Of a DNA stretch of 64,000 nucleotides, positions 1 through 7,856 are shown one piece after another (within the stretch, counting starts at the first letter, position 1; every line of letters starts with the position of its first letter). The notes beneath the pieces are model-generated. The model worked only from the letters and a program-made list of their open reading frames with translations, had not been told where the DNA came from and made no database searches. Origin of the DNA: Rhodanobacteraceae bacterium (lineage in GTDB: Bacteria; Pseudomonadota; Gammaproteobacteria; Xanthomonadales; Rhodanobacteraceae); contig JALUXG010000049.1 of assembly GCA_027019085.1 (NCBI GenBank), positions 1 through 64,000 on the forward strand, written 5' to 3'. A program made the translations under genes and the position numbers.

Positions 1-122
1 GCCACGGCAAGGCAACGCCCGAACACGGCATCAGCACGCCGCGCTACACGTAAAACGGCATCACCATGGCGCCAAATGTGCGCGAATTGCCACTCGGCGG
101 TAAACGTCATGAATAAAGCAGG

Positions 123-578
123 TTAGTACCCGAGTTCCAGTTCTTGAGCCTGTTTCACCAGCTCATCTAGCGCGGTGTCGCTCTCAGCATCACGCTGAGC
201 CTTGTAGGTCAGAAGGTCGCGAAAGTAGATGCGCCGGTGTGTGCCAGTCTTGTGGAATGGAATCTCCTTGCCTTCTAGCAATCCGACCAAGTGGGGCCTG
301 GACACATTAAGAAAGTCGGCAGCCTGTTGAGTGGTCAGTTCTGCGTGAACTGGCACCAAGTTGACGGCATCCCCATCCGCCATGTGATTAAGGATGTCGA
401 CCAGCATGTGCAATGCCTTGACGGGTACCTCAATCGGTTCGGCGTCACCATCAAACACGCGAAGTCGCGCTGTTTCGCCTTTGCCGAGACAGGCGGCAAG
501 TAGTCGGCTGCTGGAACGGGCTAGCTCCGCCTCGTGTTCGGTGGGTGGACCAGATGGAAGATTACGGAGCGCGTTCAT
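123..578 (-). CDS. Excisionase-family HTH protein, orphan antitoxin-like regulator
   Basis: Predicted DNA-binding protein of about 151 aa. The C-terminal half carries a MerR/excisionase-type helix-turn-helix with the typical wording [16 protein letters not shown] followed by a basic wing ([14 protein letters not shown]). Proteins of this shape often act as the antitoxin and autoregulator of a PIN-domain toxin encoded immediately downstream, but the 122 bases left in the window downstream hold no PIN ORF, so it looks orphan or its partner has been lost. I start it at the internal ATG at 578 rather than the ORF-track start at 689, because GAGGGAG lies at the right distance upstream and residues before it look like untranslated DNA. 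The region upstream (685-749) contains a long dyad and two direct repeats that could be its operator. The family assignment is fairly secure; the toxin-antitoxin role is inference. Confidence 0.75.
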   Translation of the reverse strand: MNALRNLPSGPPTEHEAELARSSSRLLAACLGKGETARLRVFDGDAEPIEVPVKALHMLVDILNHMADGDAVNLVPVHAELTTQQAADFLNVSRPHLVGLLEGKEIPFHKTGTHRRIYFRDLLTYKAQRDAESDTALDELVKQAQELELGY

Positions 579-684
579 GTCGTTGTCTCCCTCAGAGATA
601 CGTGGGCGCGAACTGATGTCCGCGCTGCTTGGGCCGATTCTGTTTTTGGGCCGGTTGTCAAAAAAATGGATCCCAAAAAAGCGG

Positions 685-713
685 CGCAAAATTTCTTCGT
701 GTGAAATTTTGCG
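685..713. repeat. Perfect 11-bp inverted repeat upstream of the HTH gene
   Basis: CGCAAAATTTC and its exact reverse complement are separated by 7 bases (TTCGTGT), in an AT-rich stretch about 110 bases upstream of the HTH start. It could be an operator or a small hairpin. No promoter can be assigned with confidence. Confidence 0.5.
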
Positions 714-718
714 TCATT

Positions 719-749
719 TTCGAAATAAACGCAATGTTCGAAATGAACG
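719..749. promoter_or_regulatory. Two 13-bp direct repeats, candidate operator of the HTH gene
   Basis: TTCGAAATAAACG (719-731) and TTCGAAATGAACG (737-749) differ at one base and are spaced by 18 bp start to start. Repeated sites near an excisionase-type regulator suggest autoregulation; this is inference. The rest of the 579-951 gap shows nothing I can name. Confidence 0.4.
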
Positions 750-951
750 AAAATTGACCGATGTCACGCAGAAGTGCGCGAAAGTCTGGACCGACGTCCC
801 CCCACCTTTGAGCAGCACGGCGATTCGGCGCCCGGTTCCCCTGGCCAGGGAGATTGGACGAGAGCAAGGGTGTCACCGACGAACGGCGCATGGCAGGCCG
901 TCTGCGTGGCACCGAGGTTGTGCTGCGGATGCGCCAGGCCGCGTGCAGCGC

Positions 952-1929
952 TCACATCGCGGCGAATTTCCGTTCCCAGCGCCAGGCGTCCTCGACGATG
1001 CGGTCGAGGTCGTCGAAGCGGGCCTTCCAGCCGAGGACTTTACGGATACGGCTGCTGTCGGCGACCAGGGCGGGTGGGTCGCCGGCGCGGCGCGGGGCGT
1101 CCTGCACCGTGAAGGTCTTGCCGCTGACGCGCTGCACGGTATCGACCACCTCGCGCACGGTGAAGCCGTGGCCGTAGCCGCAATTGAGGACCTGCGAGCG
1201 GCCGCCGGCGGCCAGGTAGTCCAGGGCGTTCAGGTGCGCGCGGGCCAGGTCTTCGATGTGGATGTAGTCGCGGATGCAGGTGCCGTCGCGCGTGGGGTAG
1301 TCGGTGCCGAAGATCTGCAGTTGGTCGCGTTGCCCCAGTGCGGCCTGGCAGGCGACCTTGATCAGGTGCGTGGCGTCCGGCGTGGCCTGTCCGATGCGTG
1401 CCTCGGGGTCGGCGCCGGCGACGTTGAAGTAGCGCAGCGCCACGTAGGACGGTCCGCCTGCCGCGCCCAGGTCCATCAGCATGCGTTCGCTCATCATCTT
1501 CGAGGCGCCGTAGGGATTGATCGGCGCCAGCGGTGTGCTTTCGTCCACCCTGGGCGTGTCGGGCATGCCGTAGACCGCGGCGGTGGAGGAAAACACGAAG
1601 TGCGGCACGCCGTGGGCGTGCACGCGTTCGAGCAGGGCCAGCGTGTTGCGGGTGTTGTTGGCGTAGTACTTGAGCGGCTGTTCGACCGATTCGGGGACCA
1701 CGATGAAGGCGGCAAAATGCAGCACCGCATCGAAGCGGTGGGCGGCGAACAGCGCGTCCAGACGGACACCGTCGGCCAGGTCACCCTCGACCAGTTCGCC
1801 GCTGAGCACCGCCCAGTGGTGGCCGGTGGACAGGTTGTCGTAGACGATGACGTCGTGGCCGGCTTCGCCGAGCTGGCGCACCACGTGGGATCCGATATAG
1901 CCGGCTCCGCCGGTGACCAGCAGTTTCAT
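952..1929 (-). CDS. galE: UDP-glucose/UDP-GlcNAc 4-epimerase (GalE, possible PelX role)
   Basis: 325-aa cytoplasmic short-chain dehydrogenase/reductase that interconverts UDP-glucose and UDP-galactose and, in some members, UDP-GlcNAc and UDP-GalNAc. Visible features are the N-terminal NAD-binding motif TGGAGYIG, the catalytic Ser region SSTAAVYG and the YGASK (YxxxK) catalytic pair. The start at 1929 gives MKLLVTGGAGYIG and has AGGGAG upstream; the ORF-track extension to 2016 is not needed. It lies 91 bases after pelG on the same strand. Pel is a GalNAc/GlcN-rich polymer, and in some Pseudomonas a UDP-GlcNAc C4-epimerase (PelX) is linked to pel, so this gene probably feeds the operon. In my alignment the position of E. 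coli GalE Tyr299 is a Leu, which may allow acetylated sugars. Substrate preference cannot be settled from sequence alone. Confidence 0.9.
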   Translation of the reverse strand: MKLLVTGGAGYIGSHVVRQLGEAGHDVIVYDNLSTGHHWAVLSGELVEGDLADGVRLDALFAAHRFDAVLHFAAFIVVPESVEQPLKYYANNTRNTLALLERVHAHGVPHFVFSSTAAVYGMPDTPRVDESTPLAPINPYGASKMMSERMLMDLGAAGGPSYVALRYFNVAGADPEARIGQATPDATHLIKVACQAALGQRDQLQIFGTDYPTRDGTCIRDYIHIEDLARAHLNALDYLAAGGRSQVLNCGYGHGFTVREVVDTVQRVSGKTFTVQDAPRRAGDPPALVADSSRIRKVLGWKARFDDLDRIVEDAWRWERKFAAM

Positions 1930-2020
1930 GCCGGGACTCCCTTCTGCATGCCAAAAACAGTCGCAGGCTGGATGATACAGCTTGTCGGAGCGCACCGCCT
2001 GCAAGCAGCCATGCACACGA

Positions 2021-3397
2021 TCAACGCAGCATGAAGGTGGTGTAATTCAGTCGATCGAGTATGCGGTCGGTGACGACGAGCATGATCAGCGCGGTCAGCA
2101 GCATTGCCAGCGCGAATCCATAGCCGTAAAAGAAGGGGCCGGCCTGCAGGCTCAGGTAGGTGAAACCGAGGTTGGTGAAGAACATGCAGGCTGCCATGGC
2201 GGCGGCGGTTCGCAGTCGGTCGAGGTAGAACAGTACGTTCAGGCCCGCCATCACCAGCAGCTGCAGGCTGACGCCGACGGCATCGATCACCAGCAGCGGG
2301 AAGTACAGCGTGGGGATGCCGAAAAAGGAGAGCAGGGCCGGTCCGATGGCGATCAGTCCCAGCAGGGTGAAGCTCTGGGTCTTGATGATGTCGTAGATGC
2401 CCTCGCGCGCGGTGACCACCATTTCCACGCGGTGGTGCCGGATGGTGGACAGCGCACCGCCCTCGCGCACGGCTTCATAGTACTGGTCGTAGGCATGCAC
2501 GAAATCCACTTCCATGCGCAGCAGGAAGACGGCCATGCCGGGAATCAGCGTGAAATAGGCGAGGAACACCGGGGTGTCATAGATCACCGAGGCGTGCAGG
2601 GTGCCGATCACGGTCTGTCCCGTGCCCGGCCACAGCCAGAACAGGAACTTGTCGATCCAGATGCCGGCATTGAAGAAGATGCCGGTCGGCAGCAGCCAGG
2701 CCTTCATGCGCCCGGCACGCAGGAAGTCGAAACCGATCAGCCGCTGCGGCGGGTATTCGCGCCATACCAGCGCCAACGCCCCGACCGCGATCACCGCCTG
2801 GCCGAGCACGAACGCCAGCAGCAGTCCTTCCATGCCGTAGCCGCCATGGCCCATCGCCAGGCCCATCGCCACGGCGCCGCCATAGCCAAGGAAGTAGATG
2901 ACGATCAGCCACTTGTATTGCTTCAGGCCGGACAGCAGCACGGTCAGGATCCAGACCATGTTGAGCTGGCTCAGGCCGACGACCATCAGCAGCTTGAATG
3001 CCGGGCTGGTCCCGGGCAGCAGCCACAGGGCCAGCGGTATCGACAGCATGAACAACGGCAGCGTCGAGGCAAGCACGATGCCAAAAAGATTGGGCAGCAC
3101 CTCGCCACTGCTGTGCTCGAACAGACGATCGGCGACATATCGCGTGTAGGCCAGCTGCATGCCGCCCGAATAGATCAGGCTCAGCGCGATCAGCCAGGTC
3201 ACGCTGGTCTGGAACTGGCTGATCAGCTTTGCCGGCACGATCACGCCCAGGCTCATGAAGCCGAGCACCAGGATGGCGAGAATCGACAGCACCCACGGGC
3301 CCGAGCCGACGATGCCGGCATAGAAATAGGCGCGCAACTGGCCAAGGTAGGAATTGCTGCGGCTCAGGCGTCGCAGTTCGAAGCCGATGCCTGCCAT
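2021..3397 (-). CDS. pelG: Pel exopolysaccharide inner-membrane transporter PelG
   Basis: 458-aa polytopic inner-membrane protein, last gene of the pel operon. It opens with MAGIGFELRRL, characteristic of PelG, and contains about a dozen hydrophobic segments. Length matches the Pseudomonas protein (about 456 aa). PelG is related to the MOP/Wzx-like flippases and with PelD, PelE and PelF forms the inner-membrane complex that makes and exports Pel. The ATG overlaps the pelF stop by one base (TGATG), indicating translational coupling, so the ORF-track extension to 3658 is rejected. Confidence 0.95.
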   Translation of the reverse strand: MAGIGFELRRLSRSNSYLGQLRAYFYAGIVGSGPWVLSILAILVLGFMSLGVIVPAKLISQFQTSVTWLIALSLIYSGGMQLAYTRYVADRLFEHSSGEVLPNLFGIVLASTLPLFMLSIPLALWLLPGTSPAFKLLMVVGLSQLNMVWILTVLLSGLKQYKWLIVIYFLGYGGAVAMGLAMGHGGYGMEGLLLAFVLGQAVIAVGALALVWREYPPQRLIGFDFLRAGRMKAWLLPTGIFFNAGIWIDKFLFWLWPGTGQTVIGTLHASVIYDTPVFLAYFTLIPGMAVFLLRMEVDFVHAYDQYYEAVREGGALSTIRHHRVEMVVTAREGIYDIIKTQSFTLLGLIAIGPALLSFFGIPTLYFPLLVIDAVGVSLQLLVMAGLNVLFYLDRLRTAAAMAACMFFTNLGFTYLSLQAGPFFYGYGFALAMLLTALIMLVVTDRILDRLNYTTFMLR

Positions 3398-4920
3398 CAG
3401 TCCGCTTCCTTCTCTTGCGTGTCGAGCTGTTCGTGGAACAGTCGGTCGAAGGTGGCGAGCATGCCGGGGCGGTCGTAATGACGCTCCACCCGGACGATGG
3501 CGGCCTTGACCGCAGCCGCGTAGCGTTCCGGCTCGGTCAGCAACTCGATGCAGCGCTCGGCCAGCGCCACATGATCGGCCAGGCCCACCACCGCGCCTGC
3601 CGAGCCCATGGCGAGGTCGTCGGGATCGGTCTTGCGTCCGTGGATCAGCTCCGAGCACGCGCCGACATCCGTGGTGACGCTGGGCAAGCCGGCGGCAAAC
3701 CCTTCCAGCACCGACAGCGGCAGGCCTTCGCTGATCGAGCTGAGCACCAGCACACCGACTTGCGGCAGGATGTCATGGATACGCTGGAAACCGAGGAAAC
3801 GCAGGCCATCACCCAGATCAAGTGCACTGGCCAGTTCGTGGCATTCGCGGCTGTAGCCCGGGTCTTCGTCTTCCGGACCGATGATCCAGGCCTGGGCGCC
3901 GGGCAACCGCTGGCGCAGCAGATGGGCAGCACGGATGAAGGTCTTGATGTCCTTGATCGGCACCACCCGGCCGAGCAGGGCGATGACTGGCGGCGGAGGA
4001 GTCTGTACGGGCCGGCGCAGTGGCGCCAGTCCGGCGACATCCACGCCATTGGGAATGATGCGGGTGCGCGCCGGATCGGCGCCGTCGCGAATCTGCTGCT
4101 GGCGCGCGGCCTCGAACAGGCTGATGATGGGATCGGCATGGACGTAGATCTGGCGCCCGATAGATTCGAAGAAACGGATCCACAGTTCCCGCAGGTGACT
4201 GATCTCGGTGGGGTCGCGCTGCAACGGATTGCGGGTGTCGGCGATCCAGTCGGCATTCATCAGTTCGATGCGTCGTTCCTTGGTGTAGATGCCGTGTTCC
4301 ATCAGCACGAAGGGCGTGCGCTGGCGCTGTGTGGCGAACTTTCCGAGCAGTCCGGCATAACCGGTCGAGGGGCTGAACAGCAGTCGCGTGCGCGGCAGAC
4401 GGCTGGCGGCGTGGGCCAGTACCCATAAGGGCTTGTGCAGGTTGCGGATGGTCCAGAAATAATCGACGAAGGATGGCTCCGATGCGCTGGCGTCATAGAC
4501 TTCGGTGATGTAGCGCCAGGCCGGCTCGCCATGCAGGAAGGCCGCTTCACCGAGGGGTGAGCGTGCATCGAGCAGCTGCTGTGCACTGAACGCATTGGTC
4601 TGGCCGGCGCGCAGGGCTTCGTGCAGGCGTGCGTATTGCTCGGTGGAACCGGCGGGCAGGCGCGGCGCGCGCAAGGGTGCCGTTTCAAGTTCATCGAACA
4701 GGTAATGCTCCTGCAAATGCACCAGGTTGTCGGGCAGTACATATTGCCGCGACTCGTAGTCCTCCTTGCGCGAGCCGAGGAAGACGGCGCCGAATCGCCA
4801 GTGCGGCAGGCCGCTGATGATCTGGTGCACCCAACTCGACACGCCGCCCTTGATGTACGGATAGGTACCTTCGAGCAGCAGCAGGATGTCGCAGTCGCGG
4901 GTCGGTTGCGGCTCGTTCAT
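3397..4920 (-). CDS. pelF: Pel glycosyltransferase PelF (GT4)
   Basis: 507-aa cytosolic glycosyltransferase that polymerises Pel from UDP-sugar precursors. Motifs include LLLEGTYPYIKGGVSSWVHQ at the N-terminus, typical of PelF, the PNGVD motif and the C-terminal EGLPLSVLEGFAAG nucleotide-sugar site (E-x7-E) of the GT4 fold. Length equals the Pseudomonas PelF length. The start at 4920 (MNEPQPTRD) overlaps the pelE stop by four bases (ATGA); the longer N-terminus in the ORF track runs inside pelE and is rejected. Confidence 0.96.
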   Translation of the reverse strand: MNEPQPTRDCDILLLLEGTYPYIKGGVSSWVHQIISGLPHWRFGAVFLGSRKEDYESRQYVLPDNLVHLQEHYLFDELETAPLRAPRLPAGSTEQYARLHEALRAGQTNAFSAQQLLDARSPLGEAAFLHGEPAWRYITEVYDASASEPSFVDYFWTIRNLHKPLWVLAHAASRLPRTRLLFSPSTGYAGLLGKFATQRQRTPFVLMEHGIYTKERRIELMNADWIADTRNPLQRDPTEISHLRELWIRFFESIGRQIYVHADPIISLFEAARQQQIRDGADPARTRIIPNGVDVAGLAPLRRPVQTPPPPVIALLGRVVPIKDIKTFIRAAHLLRQRLPGAQAWIIGPEDEDPGYSRECHELASALDLGDGLRFLGFQRIHDILPQVGVLVLSSISEGLPLSVLEGFAAGLPSVTTDVGACSELIHGRKTDPDDLAMGSAGAVVGLADHVALAERCIELLTEPERYAAAVKAAIVRVERHYDRPGMLATFDRLFHEQLDTQEKEAD

Positions 4921-5957
4921 GATGGTGCGGCTCCCATCCAGCGTACGGCGACCGGCCCCAGCAGCGGGATGCCGGGGTGCGGCGGATAGGCGCCTATAAG
5001 CTGCCGGATTGCGGCGTAGTCGCGGGCCTTCCAGGCCTGTTCCAGCAGCCACGGCAATGCGCGGGCCGGCGCGGCGCCCGCTGCGAGTGCGGCCCGGTAG
5101 CAGTTGCCGATGTCCGCTTCGGTGCCGGATTCGCCGCGAAGTTGCAGCCATCGGGCACGCAGCAGCAGCCAGCGTGGGCGCCAGGCGGCGTCCTGCGGCG
5201 CCTCGCCGATGCGTTCGAGCAGCTGACCGGCCGCAGCGAGATGGGCATCACGCAGGCTGCCCTGGGCAATGCCCAGATAGATGAACTCCAGGTGTAGCTC
5301 GACCCCTTCCAGGGCCACGCGCACGGCATCGGAAGGCTGCGTATCCAGGCGCGCATCAATGCGTCCGAGCTGCGCCACGATGGCCTTCTCGCGTCGTTCC
5401 AGCAGGTTGTAGGCGAGCAGTCGCAAGGTCTCATCCGGATGCCCCAGGGTCTGGCTGATGACGCGGGTGGTCAGGGCATTGCGGCGATGCTCGATGGCCA
5501 TCAGCGCGCGTGCGCCCTGCCGGTTGTCCATGCCGCGCAGGCGTGCCAGCGCTCCGCCCGCGCCAAAGTGCCCGGAGATCGCGGACACTTCGCTGGCGAA
5601 ACTGGGGTTGGGCAGCAATTGCGGCAGGCGGCGTGCCGGTGCTTTTTCCAGAAGCGGGAAAAGCAGTCCCACGACCAGCAGAAACAGCGGTCCCAGTACC
5701 GGTAGCAGACTGCCCAGTCCGGTGATGGCCAGCACGTTGCGTACGGGGTGAAGTTGCAGCCGACGCGGCAACAGGGCCTGGGTCAGGGTGGCCAGCAACA
5801 GACTCAGCAGCGTATTGGCGCCGAGCAGGGCAAACAGCAGTGGCGCGGCATGCCCCTGCGAACGCATCCACGTCGACAAGGGTTCGTAAAGCGCGTCCGA
5901 CAGGGTCTGCATCCAGGCAGGCGTGCTGGAAATGGCATGCAGCAGGGCAAGCGTCAT
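4917..5957 (-). CDS. pelE: Pel biosynthesis inner-membrane/TPR protein PelE
   Basis: 346-aa protein with two hydrophobic segments in the first 105 residues (roughly 40-62 and 75-100), followed by a long helical region expected to form TPR-like repeats. This matches the PelE architecture. PelE binds PelD and helps recruit PelF. It overlaps pelD by four bases at its start and pelF by four at its end. Sequence conservation is weaker than in PelF or PelG, so the call rests mainly on order, size and topology. Confidence 0.88.
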   Translation of the reverse strand: MTLALLHAISSTPAWMQTLSDALYEPLSTWMRSQGHAAPLLFALLGANTLLSLLLATLTQALLPRRLQLHPVRNVLAITGLGSLLPVLGPLFLLVVGLLFPLLEKAPARRLPQLLPNPSFASEVSAISGHFGAGGALARLRGMDNRQGARALMAIEHRRNALTTRVISQTLGHPDETLRLLAYNLLERREKAIVAQLGRIDARLDTQPSDAVRVALEGVELHLEFIYLGIAQGSLRDAHLAAAGQLLERIGEAPQDAAWRPRWLLLRARWLQLRGESGTEADIGNCYRAALAAGAAPARALPWLLEQAWKARDYAAIRQLIGAYPPHPGIPLLGPVAVRWMGAAPS

Positions 5958-7300
5958 GACTGCGCTTCGTCGGCGATGCCGTCAATGCCGGCGGCATCGA
6001 GCAGGACGTCAGGCGTACGTCGGTCGACCGGGATCTGCCCGCTGCGAAAGCCCGGTGCGGCCAGTCCCTTGTCGATCCCGTGTTCACGCAGCCAGGCATC
6101 GAGACGGTCCAGGTAGCCACGGGCGCTGGCCGGCCCGGCCAGGGGCAACAGGACCAGCAATCCGCTGGCCGGCTGGCTGAAAGGGTCCAGCCAGTAGACG
6201 TCGAGACTGCGGCGAATGCCCTGGTGGATGGCCTGGGCATCGAGCGGCTGTTCGCGGGTGGGTTCCGGGATACGCACGGTGACAAGCATGGAGCGCACGC
6301 TGCTGACTGCATGCAGGTGCTGCAGCTTGACCAGTTCGTGGGCAAAGCGCGGTGGACAGCCCGGAAACAGTCGGCGCAGGTCGGCGCTTTGCGCGATGGC
6401 CCAGCTCTCGTCGGCAAAGTACTGCACGATGGCAGTAGCTGTGGTGAGGTTTTCCTCGGTAAGCGCCAGCAAGGGCATGTCGCGCACCACCAGCATGCCC
6501 AGTTCCTCGTCCCCTGCGTTGCGCAACGGGAAGACCGCACGGTAGCCGCCAGCGGTATCCAGCTCATGCAGCTGGTCGATGCTGTAGTAGGCGGCTTGCG
6601 CGTGCTCGCGGGCTTGCACAAGCAGGGGGTCGGTGACAGACAGTGGCGCGGATGGACCCAGTACGGCCAGCGGGTCCTCGCGCAGGCGGCCGCGAACCAT
6701 CACATGCAGGGCGGCAGTCTCGAACCGGCAGTATTGCGCCAGCAACTGCAGCAGGTCGGTGGCGTTGGCCTGGTTGATGACTTCGTCCTTGTCTTTCCGC
6801 AACGTGCGCGATTGCTCCAGCGCGCCGCGCAGGGTGACCGGCTGGGTGATGAGCGCCTCCTCCAGCCGGTCGTGCGAGATGCGGTTGATGAAGTAGGCGC
6901 GGGTCAGCGCTTCCAGGCGTTCTTCCGCATAGGCGGTCCGCAAAGCGTTGGCCTGCACCCTGTCGCGCCAGTTGGAACTGAACTGTCCGGCAATCAGCGC
7001 CGCGAACATGCCGCCGACAATCTGGATCAGCGGCGGCGGCTGTCCGATGGCGGCGAACCAGTGCGCGGCAAACCCGGCGCCAGTCAGCACGAAGCTGCCG
7101 ATGGTGGCTGCACCAAGGCCGTAGCGCAGGCCAAGCAGGAACGGGATCAGCCACAGCCAGGGAAAGCTCGACGCCGTGAACGGGGCCTGCCGATCCAGGA
7201 TCATCGCCAGCGCCAGGCCCAGCAGCGGCAACAGCACCGTCTCCGCCCACGCGGTCGGGCGGTAGCGGGACACTTCGCGGAGAGCTGCCGGTTTCGCCAT
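5954..7300 (-). CDS. pelD: c-di-GMP receptor PelD
   Basis: 448-aa inner-membrane protein that activates Pel synthesis on binding c-di-GMP. Four hydrophobic segments occupy about residues 20-105, then a coiled linker, a GAF-like domain (about 180-300) and a degenerate GGDEF domain. The RSLD at residues 364-367 fits the RxxD inhibitory site that binds c-di-GMP in Pseudomonas PelD (R367-D370), while the GGDEF signature is replaced by DPFSQ, so no cyclase activity is expected. The ATG at 7300 overlaps the pelC stop (TGATG); the ORF-track extension is rejected. Post-translational control of the operon by c-di-GMP is therefore likely retained. Confidence 0.95.
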   Translation of the reverse strand: MAKPAALREVSRYRPTAWAETVLLPLLGLALAMILDRQAPFTASSFPWLWLIPFLLGLRYGLGAATIGSFVLTGAGFAAHWFAAIGQPPPLIQIVGGMFAALIAGQFSSNWRDRVQANALRTAYAEERLEALTRAYFINRISHDRLEEALITQPVTLRGALEQSRTLRKDKDEVINQANATDLLQLLAQYCRFETAALHVMVRGRLREDPLAVLGPSAPLSVTDPLLVQAREHAQAAYYSIDQLHELDTAGGYRAVFPLRNAGDEELGMLVVRDMPLLALTEENLTTATAIVQYFADESWAIAQSADLRRLFPGCPPRFAHELVKLQHLHAVSSVRSMLVTVRIPEPTREQPLDAQAIHQGIRRSLDVYWLDPFSQPASGLLVLLPLAGPASARGYLDRLDAWLREHGIDKGLAAPGFRSGQIPVDRRTPDVLLDAAGIDGIADEAQS

Positions 7301-7845
7301 CAGGTGGATGATTTGCGCAATAGCCGCATGACGAGCTGATCGAGCACATGCTGCGACAGCACGGCCAGGCCTTCGCGGCTGTGGCCGCTGGCCGATGCCG
7401 CGCCACTCCATACGGTCTTGCCGTTGCCAAGGTCGATCAGACGCAGCGTGAAGCCGACGGCCGGCTGGCCGTCGAGGCCGATCTTGTAGCGCCACTCGTC
7501 CACGCTGCCGGTCAAGGCGTAGCGCGCCTGCTGCGCTCGCGCCCAGGCCAGGGCCTTGTTCATGTCCTGCGCGTCATTGCCTACCGGCAGCGGACCGCTG
7601 ACAGCAGAAGGCTCGATCGACAGGGTGCCGACGCCGTGCGCGGTCAGCAGTGCGGCCAGTTGCTGCTGGACACGCTGCCCGGCGTAGGGCGTGGAGGTAT
7701 TGTTGGCAAGCGCCAGCACCGCGACAGCCGACTGCGGATCGAGCGCCGGGGACGAGGAGGTGTCGATGCGCATGCCGGCACATGCGGCGAGCCCAGTCAC
7801 GGCGAGGACGGCGAGCATCAGGGTTCGTATGGCTTGAATTTGCAT
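7300..7845 (-). CDS. pelC: Pel outer-membrane lipoprotein PelC
   Basis: 181-aa lipoprotein. The start at 7845 gives a short basic N-region, a hydrophobic core and the lipobox LAAC with Cys22 as the lipidated residue. In Pseudomonas PelC (172 aa) forms a dodecameric ring at the periplasmic face of the outer membrane that funnels the polymer to the PelB barrel. The gene follows pelB2 by 11 bases. The long ORF-track N-terminus overlaps pelB2 out of frame and is not real. Confidence 0.93.
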   Translation of the reverse strand: MQIQAIRTLMLAVLAVTGLAACAGMRIDTSSSPALDPQSAVAVLALANNTSTPYAGQRVQQQLAALLTAHGVGTLSIEPSAVSGPLPVGNDAQDMNKALAWARAQQARYALTGSVDEWRYKIGLDGQPAVGFTLRLIDLGNGKTVWSGAASASGHSREGLAVLSQHVLDQLVMRLLRKSST

Positions 7846-7856
7846 GGCGGGTTCTC

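Noticed and set aside
3-53. Short open frame ending HGISTPRYT-stop at the window edge
   Set aside because: Could be the last 16 codons of a gene, but too short to judge.
1-122. Partner toxin for the HTH protein
   Set aside because: Only a 22-codon ORF is possible here and it has no PIN motif.
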